DNA of 64,000 nt from Exobasidium rhododendri (Eukaryota > Basidiomycota > Exobasidiomycetes > Exobasidiales > Exobasidiaceae), in assembly GCA_026210745.1 (NCBI GenBank), contig CP110631.1:1550001-1614000 (forward strand), in the 5' to 3' direction. The position numbers were made by a program, and so were the translations under genes. Below, one piece after another: positions 19,882 to 30,900 of this stretch. Below the pieces are notes generated by a model. That model did no database searches. It had not been told where the DNA came from and saw only the letters and a list, made by a program, of their open reading frames with translations. How positions within the stretch are numbered: position 1 is the first letter of the stretch; every line of letters begins with the position of its first letter.

Positions 19882-21750
19882 ATGACCAAGCCATTCCTGA
19901 AGTTCTACCAAGACCTCTCTAAAGTGATACCTCCTGCAGCAGACAAGCCTATTGTAGAGTATTCTTTCCGCCTGCAAAATTGGATCTTGTGGCTAGATGA
20001 GCGTCAGCTTGGCAGCAGATGGGTTAGATCAAAAGTCAGACGTGCAGGTGATGTTGGTCTACAAGAAGGTCTTGACTGGCGGGAGACATGGACTTGTGAC
20101 CATGCTGGTCCTTACAGATGCAAAAAGAATAGTAATTTGTCACCACAAAAGAAAAGGAAAGGAAAGATTTCGATCAAGACTGGCTGTATGGCTACCATCA
20201 CAGCTTCAAAGGTCAAAAATGCTGACAACATACTTGTTTCATGGAGACATGAACACGGCGGACACAATCCAATGTCTGTGAAAGATTGGCGGGCTTCTTC
20301 CTTGTCAGAGCATATAAGAACATGGGTCAAAGAGCGCATTGCAGAAGGACGGGATTGGAGGAGCATCCATGACCTCTTGCGCATCAAAGAATTAGAGATT
20401 GATCTCCTTGACAGTACTTCAACAAGGCTTCCCCAAGCTCTTAGACTCACTCGACAGGATGTCTACAACATTCTGCGTCAACAACTGGTTGCTGTGAGCA
20501 GAAAGGACCCTGATCTCATGAAGAGTCTAGAAAGCTGGATTGCACAAATTGTCAAAGATGGCGGGTGGGGATATACTTCAAAGGATTCCGTCGGGTTTGC
20601 AACAGCATGGCAACAAAGTCTGTGGGGAGCTTCCACCTTCTGCTTGGATTCAACGCACAACACCTGTCAAGGAGGATTCTACCTATATACACTAGTTGCT
20701 CGAAGCAAGATAACTGGTCGAGGCTGCCCTGCCGCATTCTTTCTCACTCCTGATGCAGGTCAAACACCTTTGGAAGCATTTCTAAAGAGTCTCCCTATAA
20801 AGCCTGATTTCTTCATGATTGACTGTTCTCATGCAGAGGCAGGTGCCATTATGGCGGTACACCCAAGAGCAAAGATCATGTACTGCAATTGGCATGTATT
20901 GAAAGCAGTGCGTGGAAGAGCAAAGACAATCATTCAGCATGCAAATGCAAGAGAAAGAAATACATTAATTCAAGAAGCTTTCAATGACTTCCGAGCAATA
21001 ATGCAGCTAGAAGACACCTCACTCTACTTTGCAGCGTATCAGAACTTCACAAAGAAGTGGACCAACTTACAACAGCCTGCTTGGGCAATCTACTTTGCAA
21101 GAACCTGGAATCCATTCCGCTCACGCTGGATTAAGGCATGGCGCTTGGATTTCCATGATGGAATTGATACAAACAACTACATTGAGAGCTGGCACGGGCG
21201 GCTAAAAACACAATATCTTCAGACACTGCGTAAGCAGCGAGCAGACTACCTTGTTCATCTTCTTGTTGACAAAATAGTTCCTGATTACAGACAAGAATCA
21301 AAACAGGTTGAGCTTGGCATCCTTCTGCCAACTTTAAGCAAGGCAGAGCGTGCAGCAAAACAAAAGGCCTCAAAGGCTGACCTTACGCTAGTTTCAGGGG
21401 ATACGGTAGGCTCATTTACTGGTCCTGGATCATACAAGCTCATAGACGGCATCTGTACTTGTTTAGCAAACAAGCCTTGCAAACACATGTTTCTGGTTCA
21501 GCGTCTGCAAATTGCAGGCGATAACTTAGAAGCTCCAGAATGGAACTGTACCAACGCCGTCTTGAGTGAGAAGCAAGATCTCCTGCAGTCTGTTGCTATT
21601 GCAATGCAGCAAGTGAGCGCAATCTCAGGTAAACTGAGTACAAATTGTAGCCGTCAAAAACTTGGTGATCTCCATGTGAAGCTTGTTGCGCTTAAGCATG
21701 AAATATCAGACGTTGTATTGCATAGAAGCCCAAGTGCAACACAAAGTTGA
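19882..21750 (+). CDS. MULE transposase with SWIM zinc finger
   Basis: Cut-and-paste DNA transposase of the Mutator superfamily, 622 aa, uninterrupted frame. The N-terminal part has a FAR1/WRKY-GCM1-like zinc-binding pattern (C72-x7-C80, C102, H123 and H125 within GCMATI and SWRHEHGGHNP), likely contacting the element ends. The MULE catalytic core shows the DDE triad: Asp256 in FCLDSTHN, Asp314 in FMIDCSHAEAG, and Glu435 in TNNYIESWHG. A SWIM finger follows, C525-x-C527-x5-C533-x-H535 (CTCLANKPCKH). All key residues are present and there is no stop or frameshift, so it may be active or recently active. The ATG at 19882 sits about 90 bp inside the left inverted repeat, leaving space for a short promoter. 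A domesticated regulator is possible, but the inverted repeats argue for a transposon. Confidence 0.93.
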   Translation: MTKPFLKFYQDLSKVIPPAADKPIVEYSFRLQNWILWLDERQLGSRWVRSKVRRAGDVGLQEGLDWRETWTCDHAGPYRCKKNSNLSPQKKRKGKISIKTGCMATITASKVKNADNILVSWRHEHGGHNPMSVKDWRASSLSEHIRTWVKERIAEGRDWRSIHDLLRIKELEIDLLDSTSTRLPQALRLTRQDVYNILRQQLVAVSRKDPDLMKSLESWIAQIVKDGGWGYTSKDSVGFATAWQQSLWGASTFCLDSTHNTCQGGFYLYTLVARSKITGRGCPAAFFLTPDAGQTPLEAFLKSLPIKPDFFMIDCSHAEAGAIMAVHPRAKIMYCNWHVLKAVRGRAKTIIQHANARERNTLIQEAFNDFRAIMQLEDTSLYFAAYQNFTKKWTNLQQPAWAIYFARTWNPFRSRWIKAWRLDFHDGIDTNNYIESWHGRLKTQYLQTLRKQRADYLVHLLVDKIVPDYRQESKQVELGILLPTLSKAERAAKQKASKADLTLVSGDTVGSFTGPGSYKLIDGICTCLANKPCKHMFLVQRLQIAGDNLEAPEWNCTNAVLSEKQDLLQSVAIAMQQVSAISGKLSTNCSRQKLGDLHVKLVALKHEISDVVLHRSPSATQS

Positions 21751-21891
21751 CGATGATAAAGCTGCGTCCAACGGTCTTTAAAGAAAGTCAGAAGAGCTAT
21801 CATATTTCAATAAATTGAATTTACATTTCTCGTCTCATCTCTACTGCGCGTGCAGCAATGGTCTCAAAAGCAGGTGACGGTAGGGAAGGAA

Positions 21892-21972
21892 AAAATTCAC
21901 GTACAGGTGCGTGAATTCAAAATTCACGTCTGTGTACGTGAATTCAAAATTCACGTCTATGTACGTGAATTT
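21892..21972 (+). repeat. Three tandem 27-bp palindromic units
   Basis: Units at 21892-21918, 21919-21945 and 21946-21972. Each has arms AATTCACGT and ACGTGAATT (one arm GCGTGAATT in unit 1) around a short centre, so each can form a hairpin. Units 2 and 3 are nearly identical. They lie between the transposase stop and the right inverted repeat, where subterminal transposase-binding repeats are often found. Confidence 0.92.
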
Positions 21973-21982
21973 TTTGATTTTC

Positions 21983-22002
21983 TCGGCCGGTCTAGGATTT
22001 AA
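21983..22002 (-). repeat. Right terminal inverted repeat of the MULE
   Basis: TCGGCCGGTCTAGGATTTAA on the plus strand, inverted match to the left end at 19 of 20 positions. Confidence 0.7.
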
Positions 22003-22185
22003 CGTCGTTCAGCAAAGGACGTGCACAGACCATCAGCTGGAAACTCACGTGTTGCAGGAATTTCAACTTTTTCTTCCCCCCTCTCCCTCTTTTGAGTTAA
22101 ATTTATTGACATGTCGGAAGTTCTTACTCTTGTACCGAGCCATCAGCTAAGATTCCGCTTCACACATTCCTAATCACGCATTGCA

Positions 22186-24074
22186 ATGTCTTCCAAAGCA
22201 GAGAAAATGGCCGAAGATGCAGTGAAGAGCTCTCACAAGATGGAAAAGAAGAGAAAGAGCATGGTGGAGGTGGTCAAGGAAGACTCGCCTTCGGAAGTTG
22301 CGGCCGCCAGTATGAAGGACGAGGCGAGTTTTGACAGTGACAAGAAGGCCAAGAAAGAGCGAAAAGCAGAAAAGAAGCGGCTGAAGAGAGAGGCAGAGGA
22401 GAAGGCGAAACTGAGCACAAAGGAGGATGAAGAGCGCCCTTCTAAGCGCACGAAGAGCAGCGAAAAAATGGCTTCAGAGCCTCACACAGAAGAAGATGTA
22501 AAGGCAGCAAAGGGGAAATCGAAGAAGGAGAAGACCGCTCCGGCGACCACAGCAACCACTACTAGCTCTGCTCCCACTCCCGCATTCTCCGTAGCAGCAG
22601 CTGCTCGCGCATACATGGAAGCCAATTCGATTACTATTGAAGCTCCCGAAGATTCACAAGACAAGCCACCGATGCCCATGCTTTCTTTTGCCGAATTGAA
22701 AGGCCGCATCGACGTGAGACTTGAGAAGGAGCTGGAGAGGAACAATTTCTCAAAGCCAACACCTATTCAAGCCTGCTGCTGGAGCGTCCTCTTGGCGAAC
22801 CTAGATATAGTTGGGATTGCAGAGACAGGGTGGGTATACCATTGGGACCAGAAAGATGGTGTTACCGCGGCTGACTCTTTCCGCTTTTCGTTCTTCTCTC
22901 TCCTCTCCTCATTAGATCTGGCAAGACGATTGCGTTTGGGTTGCCAGCTCTGCAGCACGTCATTCAACATCCTCCTCCTGCTTCTTTTGCAAAGTCAAAC
23001 AAGGGTAAAGGGAAAACGGAAGCCTATGTCTCAGTCATTGTCATTGCACCAACTCGAGAATTGGCCATTCAAACGCATGTAACAATGGAGAAGTTGGCCA
23101 AGGCACTAGGGTTCGGGTCGATTTGTTTGTACGGAGGTGTCTCCAAGTACGAACAGATTCAGCAATTGTCTTCTTCCCCCTCCGTTCGAGTGGTTGTCGG
23201 TACCCCTGGCCGAGTGCTAGATCTTGCAAGAGAAGGAACGCTTGATCTCAGCAACGTCACGTATGCTGTCCTGGACGAAGCTGATCGTATGCTGGATGTC
23301 GGATTTGAGCCAGATATTCGAGCCATCCTGGGAATGACGCAGAGCAAAGAAGCTGGCAGACACACCAGCATGTTTTCCGCAACTTGGCCGATGAATCTTC
23401 GTGGCCTAGCAGAGACGTTCATGAAGGAGCCGATGAGAGTGACGATTGGTAGTGACGAATTATCAGCCAACCATCGAGTAGAGCAGTCCGTTGAGGTGAT
23501 GGAAGATGGTCGAGCAAAGGAGAGGCGACTAGAAGCATTTTTGAGGAAAGTGGGAGCGGGACCAAGAGGCACTTCACCCAACGACAAAGTGCTAGTCTTT
23601 GCCTTGTACAAGAAGGAAGCGCAAAGAGTAGAAGACACGCTGCGAAGGAATGGATACAAGGTCGCCGGCATCCACGGAGACCTCAGCCAAGCACAACGAA
23701 TAGCGAGTCTGGACGCATTCAAGTCAGGAGAAGCGCCGATTCTCGTAGCCACAGATGTCGCAGCAAGAGGAATCGATGTGCCGTTGGTGGAGTACGTTGT
23801 CAATTACACTTTCCCACTCACTATCGAAGATTATGTTCATAGGATCGGCAGAACGGGCAGAGCAGGCAGGACGGGAAAATCAATCACATTCTTCACCCAA
23901 GAAGACAAGAGTCACGCTGGCGAATTGATTCGAATCCTGAAAGATTCAAATCAACCGGTGCCCGAAGCAATGATGCAATTTCCCACCACGATCAAAAGAA
24001 AGGAACACGGTGCCTACGGTGCTCACTTCAAGGAGATGGTGCCGGGAAAGGCCAAGAAGATTACTTTTGATTGA
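22186..24074 (+). CDS. DBP3: DEAD-box ATP-dependent RNA helicase Dbp3
   Basis: Nucleolar helicase for early pre-rRNA processing (60S pathway). Two exons, 22186-22829 and 22916-24074, 600 aa; the intron (86 bp, phase 2) splits the Walker A motif AETGSGKT. The N-terminal 140 residues are Lys/Glu-rich (KKAKKERKAEKKRLKREAEE), as in Dbp3 and other nucleolar helicases. Core motifs in order: Q-motif region FSKPTPIQA, AETGSGKT, APTRELA, GG in YGGVSKYEQ, TPGRVLD, VLDEADRMLD, FSATW, and in domain 2 VFALYKKEAQR, VATDVAARGIDVP and HRIGRTGRAGRTG. The protein ends PGKAKKITFD. The order and flanks fit Dbp3 better than Dbp2 or Ddx5 types. The start lies 184 bp downstream of the transposon end. Confidence 0.93.
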
Positions 24075-24556
24075 AGGGGAGGGAAAGGAGGTCGTCAAGG
24101 CAGGAAGCAAGAGAGAAGGGAGGGGGGGGCTGTAATTTACGACAGCAGCATACATGCTGTAGATGGTGTATAAATCATTTCTATTCCGTCGTATCTCGAG
24201 TGGGGGGAAGAGTGCCTTAGTGTTGAGGAGGATGGGATGCCGTTCCTGTAGGACTGAGAAGGGGATGCTTTGCTTGAGTAAAGATGACGAGACTTCTGTA
24301 GATGCAAGTGGAAAGAGCAAATGAGAGGCCGGGCGGGGCGGGGCGGGGGGGGGGCCTATGGGGATCAGAGGAAGAAAGAGGGAGTATTGGATGCCACAGT
24401 CATAGATAATTACTTGCGTATCGATAGATGCGAGCAGGATGCAGTTCCACAGCAGCGGAGGGACTTCAATGAAGATGTAGATGAGAACATGAGGGAGGAA
24501 GGGAAAGAGGAAGGAGAAAGGAAAGGGAGGAAAGACCAGGGAAAAATAAAGGCAGG
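24075..24556. other. Convergent 3' interval with G-run
   Basis: About 480 bp between the Dbp3 stop and the phosphatase stop (convergent genes). It contains the G-rich run at 24331-24354. No coding frame supported. Confidence 0.5.
24331..24354 (+). repeat. G-quadruplex-type tract
   Basis: Four G runs (GGG, GGGG, GGGG, then ten G) separated by single C. The sequence meets the usual G4 rule on the plus strand. It lies downstream of Dbp3, about 256 bp after the stop, and would be C-rich in transcripts of the opposite gene. Confidence 0.8.
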
Positions 24557-27096
24557 TCATGAAGAAGCGTGCAGAGGAGAGGGTGAATTGTGCGACTCAG
24601 AGTAGCGTTTGACCTCTTGCTGCTTGAGATAGGTAATGTACTTGAACAGAAAAGCAACTTGCTCGGCTGTTTCAATCGCCTTTGGACTACGGCGTCTTCG
24701 TATGGTGTCGATCAGGCGGTTGATGATTTGCATCGTCTCTATTTGATGGTCTGTATCCTCGACGGCGCATCTGTTCTTGTTCTCGTCGCCAGTGCCCCTC
24801 GGAGGCGGAGGCAACGGAGGCTGGGCACGAATGCTGTCGTTCTTCACACCACTGTTCCCATTCACACCGCCCACACTGCTTCGAAAGTAAGCCTCGTCTT
24901 GATCCGATCGGACTAGACCCATCTTCAACATCCAAGTGCAAGCAATGAGCCCCGCTCTACCGACACCACCCCTGCAATGGACCAAGATATTGACGCCTTT
25001 CAACGTGAATTGCTCTACCATGCTAGTCATGATGTTATCCGTCATGGAGACATCCGTTGGACAGAATCCTTCCGCCATCGGTATGCGAATGACTTCCATT
25101 CCAAGCAGATCTGCTTCCTTTTCGTACTGAGACCATGGCGCACCGAGGAAGCCTAGTTCTTCATCATCTAAGCAGCAAATCAACGCCCCCACGCCCAGCT
25201 CTCTGATTCTTCGCAGATCTATTCCCAAGTTTCGACAGATGGCCCCTCTCCCTCTCACTGGACCAGTCAATCGCACCTTCTTGCCTGGACAGCTCGAAAG
25301 AAGCAGATTGCCAATCGTGAAGCCACGAAATTGACCTCCAAACGCTAGAGGAACCTTGCCGTCTTGCTGCTCTTCTTCCGCACTGCTATTCTCGTACCCT
25401 TCAACACAGATCGTCTTCAGGAAGAGTGGTGCATCGGCTTGCTGATGGGATGAGAAAGACAGGTTTCGCGGTTTTCGCTTACTCTGCGACGCTTCAATCA
25501 GCTCCAGTTCCGCTCTCTGTCCTACTTCGCACATATCCACGCGGGTCGTGTGACAACGGACTAGACGTTGACCAGCAACTTGTAGGGCACAGTGCTTGAT
25601 CGTGGTCAGATCTGGTTCAATCTGTTCTCTGACTTTGCCGTCAGCGCAAATGTAGCTGGGCAATCCTTTCTGTACGTAGTGCGTTATATCGATGAGAAGT
25701 TCAGGTGGAATTATCGGGCTGATACTGATCGGGTGTGTGTCGCTAGTCTTGACTGCTGAAGAGGCTTGATGTTTCTGATGAATTTCCTCTCTTTGATGCG
25801 ACTCCTCCGCAGTCATGACTGCGCTTGTTCCTGCACTGCTGCCGGCAGCGTCGCTGCCTTCCTTTATTGGTTCCTCCCATTCTTGAATCATGGTAGCTTC
25901 TGATCCGAGAGGGCCTGATATCTTCACAACATCCTCCCGTGAAGAGTTTGGTGGCGTAGGAGATGCTTCTCTCATTTGACTATCGCTACTCACCTCCCAA
26001 TCTGACTTTTTGAAAGTCTTGCTTGAGTTCCTTGCCTCAATTTCATCATCACCGTCTTCGTCTGCTTTTCGACTCCGACTGCCGTCTTCTTCCAGGATTC
26101 CACCCCCTCTCTTGACCCCTCGATCGATGTCTTCTACCTTTGCTTTCGTCTTGCGCTTCTGAATTAGCCACTCCATCGCTCCACTCTCATTGACCTTTTG
26201 TCGTTCTGTCAGTGCGTCTGCTTGCCATGGCTGCTGCATGGACAGAGGTAGATAAGCATAGGGTGATCCTGAAGAAAGTGAGCAGCGTCAGTACACAAGC
26301 AAGTGTTGTTACCATAGGACAAAGAAGGAACACACCCACCTTGAGGACCAAACTTCATGCAATTGTAGCTGCTCAAATGATGCTGGCTTGCCAGTGGCGA
26401 CAATTCAAGTAGGTGAAGCCACTTTGCATACCCTCCTGTTTTGCACATGGAGTACACACGAGAAGTAAGAGCGTCTCTTTGAGCAATAGTCGGTGCTTGA
26501 TTGGCATAAGTTGCTAGTGCTGTAGCCTGGTGCTGAAGCATCGTTTCTGCATTTCCTGAGGGATTCTCTGAATCGGTCAGAGCAGAGTCTTGTGCACGTC
26601 CTCCCTCTGGACCATCGACCTCCAGCTCTGAACCTGATTTAGGGCGCGAGAAAGATGGTGTCGAGGACGGTGATTGCTTTCCAGGGAAGGTGCTGACATT
26701 CTTGCTGCTTTGTGGTTGCCTTCTACCATCTGAGCTTGTGACTGCAGAAAGAGAAGTTGGGGAGCAATTCCTCTTGAGGGAGGTACTTGTCTCTGCACTG
26801 ATCTGAGGTTTCGAAAGTGTCGGTGGCGATAAAGATGCTGTGGAGGCTGTCCGTAGACGTGATGGTGTTCTATATGAGCTGGAGGTACTACCAAGAGAGC
26901 TTTCCATTGTTGTGTTTGATAGTGACGACGATGACGAAGACGAGGATGATGATAGTGACGATGTGCTATTAGTGCTGACATGGTGATTCGGTTCGAACAA
27001 GTGTGGATTCTGAGAGTGAAGCGCCGCGTCCGAGCTGGATTTCGATGAGGAAGGTGAAGGTGGGGTATACTTTCGAGATAGCAGTGGCTGCGACAT
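24557..27096 (-). CDS. KAP/CDKN3-like dual-specificity phosphatase with long N-terminal extension
   Basis: Cys-based protein phosphatase, 822 aa. Two exons (minus), 27096-26340 and 26268-24557; the junction reads KFGPQ then GSPYAYLPLSMQQ. The N-terminal 200 residues are Ser-rich and disordered, followed by a helical patch (YANQAPTIAQRDALTSRVYSMC, KWLHLLELSPLASQHHLSSYNCMKFGPQ). The phosphatase domain occupies about residues 540-760. LGIDLRRIRELGVGALICCLDDEEL and VIRIPMAEGF resemble CDKN3/KAP, and the P-loop VHCRGGVGRAG has catalytic Cys684 and the invariant Arg. KAP dephosphorylates the CDK activation-loop Thr, but whether this protein does so is inference; it is about four times longer than human KAP. 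The C-terminal helix region (RLIDTIRRRRSPKAIETAEQ) ends in a Ser/Pro tail. Confidence 0.82.
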
Positions 27097-27983
27097 GGTG
27101 GCCTCAAGGTTGGATGGCGAAAGATATTGTATGCTGGCGCAAATCTCCTCAAAGCGGTGGAGGGTAGCTATCTACAAACAGATCAAGAGCGGGAGAACTA
27201 AGGGAAAAGAAGGGCACAAGGGCCAAAGTGACTTTCCCCCTTTCTTATTGGCGTTGCTGCATGGTCTTGAACTTGATGAAGTGGGAACTGTCGAAGGTTG
27301 CTCGCTCAAAGGAGAGCGGTGCGCCGTATCGTTGCAGGATCACAAGTGCTCATGGACGACGTCGACGGCGACAGGATTCATTCACAGTGACTCTCGTTAG
27401 ATTTTCTCGCGCCTTGGTCCTTTCTCATCCTTCAGGGCTTAGAAGAATAGCTAGCTCCCTATCGCATCTCAAGTCTGGAATATAAAGAATAGTGTAATTT
27501 ATATATACTTTTGGCATGTGGAGATAAAAGAATTGCATATGGCAGGAGTGGCAAAACGCGCTAGTGCCACAACACTGACACAAAGCCCTTGCTTCTTAAT
27601 GATCAGTGTTGATAAATTAATATTAGGACATCTCACATCGACGAGGAGAAGCAACACTATTCAATCTCGTTGCGGCTTGTTTTTATAATGAAATGGAGAA
27701 GGAATTCGTAAAACTTCTCTCATCCATGGCATTCGACTCTCGAGCTCTTACCCACGGACGGGAGAGCAGAGAAAGGGAGCAGGGAAGGAGCAGAAAAAAA
27801 CACAGTGTTCGTCGTGAAGAAGATTGCGAGTGTGAGACTCAAAGTAAGAACGGGTACTGCGACGTGGAGAGGGGAAGACGAGAACAGAAAGTCTTAGCGT
27901 AGAGTTGAAGTGAGTGGATGTGTGCGTGTGTGTCTGGAGAAGATTAGTCCCTTCTGGAGAGGGAGAAGGGAGAGCGGGCGACT
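27097..27983. promoter_or_regulatory. Phosphatase upstream region and 3' flank of the 1578-aa gene
   Basis: About 890 bp between two minus-strand genes. It is AT-rich near 27480-27650. A plus-strand frame at 27693-27902 is antisense low complexity without family support. It should contain the phosphatase promoter. Confidence 0.45.
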
Positions 27984-30900
27984 TCACTCGACCAGTGTAG
28001 CGGGGGGAGCAGCGACGTGGAGACTTGCCTGCCATGCTTTGATGTCGTCGCATCCGTATCCTTTTCTGACCTTTGGAAGTTTGTTGACGGAAGTAGACGA
28101 AGAGAAAACTCCGTGTCTTTTGTTTTCTGCTGTTGAAGGATTCGCACGCCTCGAGCGAGAGTGCGATCCATGATCCGCCCTTTTATCCCCTTTCTCTTCT
28201 TCTCTATCGTCTGCCCGTGTAGTTTTGGATGGTGTGCGCGTCTTTGAGTCGATTTCTTTACCTTTGTCTTTGTAAAGGTGATGAGGAGATGCAACAGTCG
28301 TACGTACTCCATCGGTTTCGAGAGCAGAAGAACGCAAGGCGGCATAGGCCGTCCTGTCGGTTGGAACGGTCCTCTGCCCGTCCGAAGGCTGCGAGCGTTT
28401 CGCCAAGGCTGAAGAAGACAGTGAGGCTGTACTCCTGTCACACATGATTGCCTCCTGTTCTGCCTCTACCTCGAGCCTTTTAGCGAGAGCTGGTACTATC
28501 TTTTCATCCCAATCCTCCTCGCTCCGAGTTGGTATACCACTCATCTCCGCAAAGGATGGAATCTTTGGCCGACTGTGCTTCTTCATCTCCTCCATCGTAC
28601 TGGATAGAGGGCGACGATCTTGCCCCTTTTCATCGGTCATATTTGTCTCTGATGTCATCAGTGTGCCCTTCAATTTGCGCAGCTGGTGGTAATTGTGATC
28701 GTGAAAGGCGAAGTCCGAGTCAGAGGTAAGGTTGCCTCCGTTCTGTGAAGCGCTACCGGGAACTTTTCGACGACTACTCCCGTGACTTTTCTTCCTAGCA
28801 CTCTTGCGAGTTTTGTCATCAGCACTAGAAGAATAGTCTTCCTTCGATCGAGTGTAAGGTGCAATCCTCCTTCTCGACCGGGAAAAGGAGTAGTCGCTCA
28901 GTTCGCTCATGCTTGGCTGCTCGTGGACAGCTGGTGCGATCAACTTGGAGCCGGTGGAAGGGACAGTAGACGAACCCAATAGCTTATCTCTCGCCCATCT
29001 ACGTTGCCAATCGTTCCCATTGTCCAATCTCTCCAGCGCCGCCAAAGCTGCCAGACTAGCCTGAACAGCAGTCTCGGCATACGGAACTGGCTCTGTTGCC
29101 ATGTTCTCCTCGAACCCTCTTGCGCTCCCTCCACTTGTCCAGTCGACTCTTTCCACGAATGCTGCTTCACGAGATAAAGAAGAGGAAGATTTCTGTCTAT
29201 TCAGGAGCTCCTTTGGTCGAATCTTTGCCTTTGCCGTCCCTAGAGCCGCTAGTTGAGAGTTCGATCCGGCATCGAGAGTGACTAAATCGGCATGCCAAGA
29301 TCCATCTGCGGAGTTCCAGCTCTCTCGTACCTGACTACTGGCTCTCCTTGCTGCATTAAGCGTGTTCGCATGCAGACGACTTGTGTCAGTAGCCTGAGCA
29401 GTCTCAATCTTTGTACGGGTAGCCGAAGAGGTCGGTCTCGACGGCACAGAATATGAGCGCCTGCTTCGGTTGATGATCTTAGTGGCAGGGACCGAGATTG
29501 CAAGGGACTGCTGGATGCTGTGATCGCGTTCACCGATTTGTTTCTTCCTCGTGGATGTTAGTCCGGAATTAGGATGATAGCTACTGCTACCGAAGCTGTC
29601 ACTTCTCTCAACTGATCGCAAATTCGTCTGATTTTCTGCCGACGCAGTTTGTGCTCGCAATAGGCGTTTTGGAGTGACGACGTCATCAATAGCGACCAAT
29701 CGATGATCATCGGGTGCCAAGCTCTCTGCTCTCCTCGCATTTGTCATCATGGTAGGCATGCTGTCATACTTTTCTCCAGTCACAGTGAAGGAGTCCTCTT
29801 CATCGTCGTCGTCTTCTTCTCCTTCTCCTTCTTCGACTGATAAAGGTGCACGAACCTCTTGGCTCTCCCTGCTTCCCTTGACTGGTGATAAAGGGGGCGA
29901 ATTTAGCTTGGAAACAAGCGGAACCACACTATCGAGGTGACGTTGCAATGCTATAGCCTTGTGATCGTCTTCATCTCCAAGTGTTCCTTTTGTGTCTTGC
30001 ATCTCTGGTTCAGAATCCTCGGAAAGCAATACTTCTTTGGTCTCGCTGTCCGAAAACGACTTCGACGCTCGACCCCTTTTCAGCACCGGTGAAGCAGCAA
30101 AAGATTCAGACGACGAAGCAACAGTAGGAGAGGCACCATGGTCAGCCACCAGACCCTTAATGCCAAGGTACCCGACCGACTTTACAGGCGAAGACCGGCC
30201 TGTCTTTGCAATTCTCGACCCTAGTCGTGAGCCAAAACCATCACTACCTGGAGAAGGGAGCGGCGACGCTTGGGAAGCGGTGTCGCCTCCGTTACTACTC
30301 GAATCAGTTCGCTTCGTCTTACGAGATGGTCTTTGAGGTGGGACAGGGCTCGGATTGGGAAGGGGAGCCAAGGAGGAAAATGTAGAAGTGGAAGTGGAAG
30401 AGGATGGATTAGCAGGACCATACGTGTGCGGATGATCGTAGGTGCGAAATGCTTCGTCCGACTTTCCTATCACGGCCAGCGGAGGCGTTTGCTGGGCGGC
30501 TCGGCTCCTTTCGAGCGCTCGCTGCTCAGTCTCCAACAGGAGAATGTCTGTACCTGTAGGAGATGCAAAGCCGCCCTGGATCGATCTACTCCTCCGATCA
30601 TACTTTGTTCTCTCAACAGCTGTCCCTTTCGACGACCCAAAGCCTGCTACTCTGATAGTCTGCGCTACGGGAGCCATTATCCCTCGATCGTCTTCTGTGT
30701 TCCCTTCCTCGTCCATCCAAGCACTCTCATCCTCTCCCTCTTCAGCTTGTCGACCTGTTGAGATGCCTCTTGTTTGTTTTGCTGCCATACTTCCTCGTCT
30801 AGGCCAGGCAAGGTGACTCTTCCACCATTGTTGTTGATGCGGTAAGGGTTGTGAGTTAGACCTCTGCTTCAAAATATTCACCGAGCTCGTCTTGTCCTTG

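Larger units (their letters stand above)
19775..22002 (+). mobile_element. Mutator-like DNA transposon (MULE) with terminal inverted repeats
   Basis: A 2.2-kb element lying between two cellular genes. The ends carry 20-bp inverted repeats, 19775-19794 and 21983-22002, with 19 of 20 matches. It encodes one intact transposase (19882-21750) and three tandem 27-bp palindromes at 21892-21972. I find no 8-10 bp target duplication directly outside the repeats. Both ends start with TTAA, so a TTAA target duplication cannot be told from repeat sequence. The borders are therefore provisional; the presence of a transposon is not in doubt. Confidence 0.75.

Noticed and set aside
19766-22011. An 8-10 bp target-site duplication directly outside the transposon ends
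   Set aside because: The nine bases on the left (agctctcac) and right (cgtcgttca) do not match.
22767-22970. Continuous reading of the Dbp3 first frame across 22830-23082
   Set aside because: It breaks the AETGSGKT motif; splicing 22830-22915 restores it in phase.
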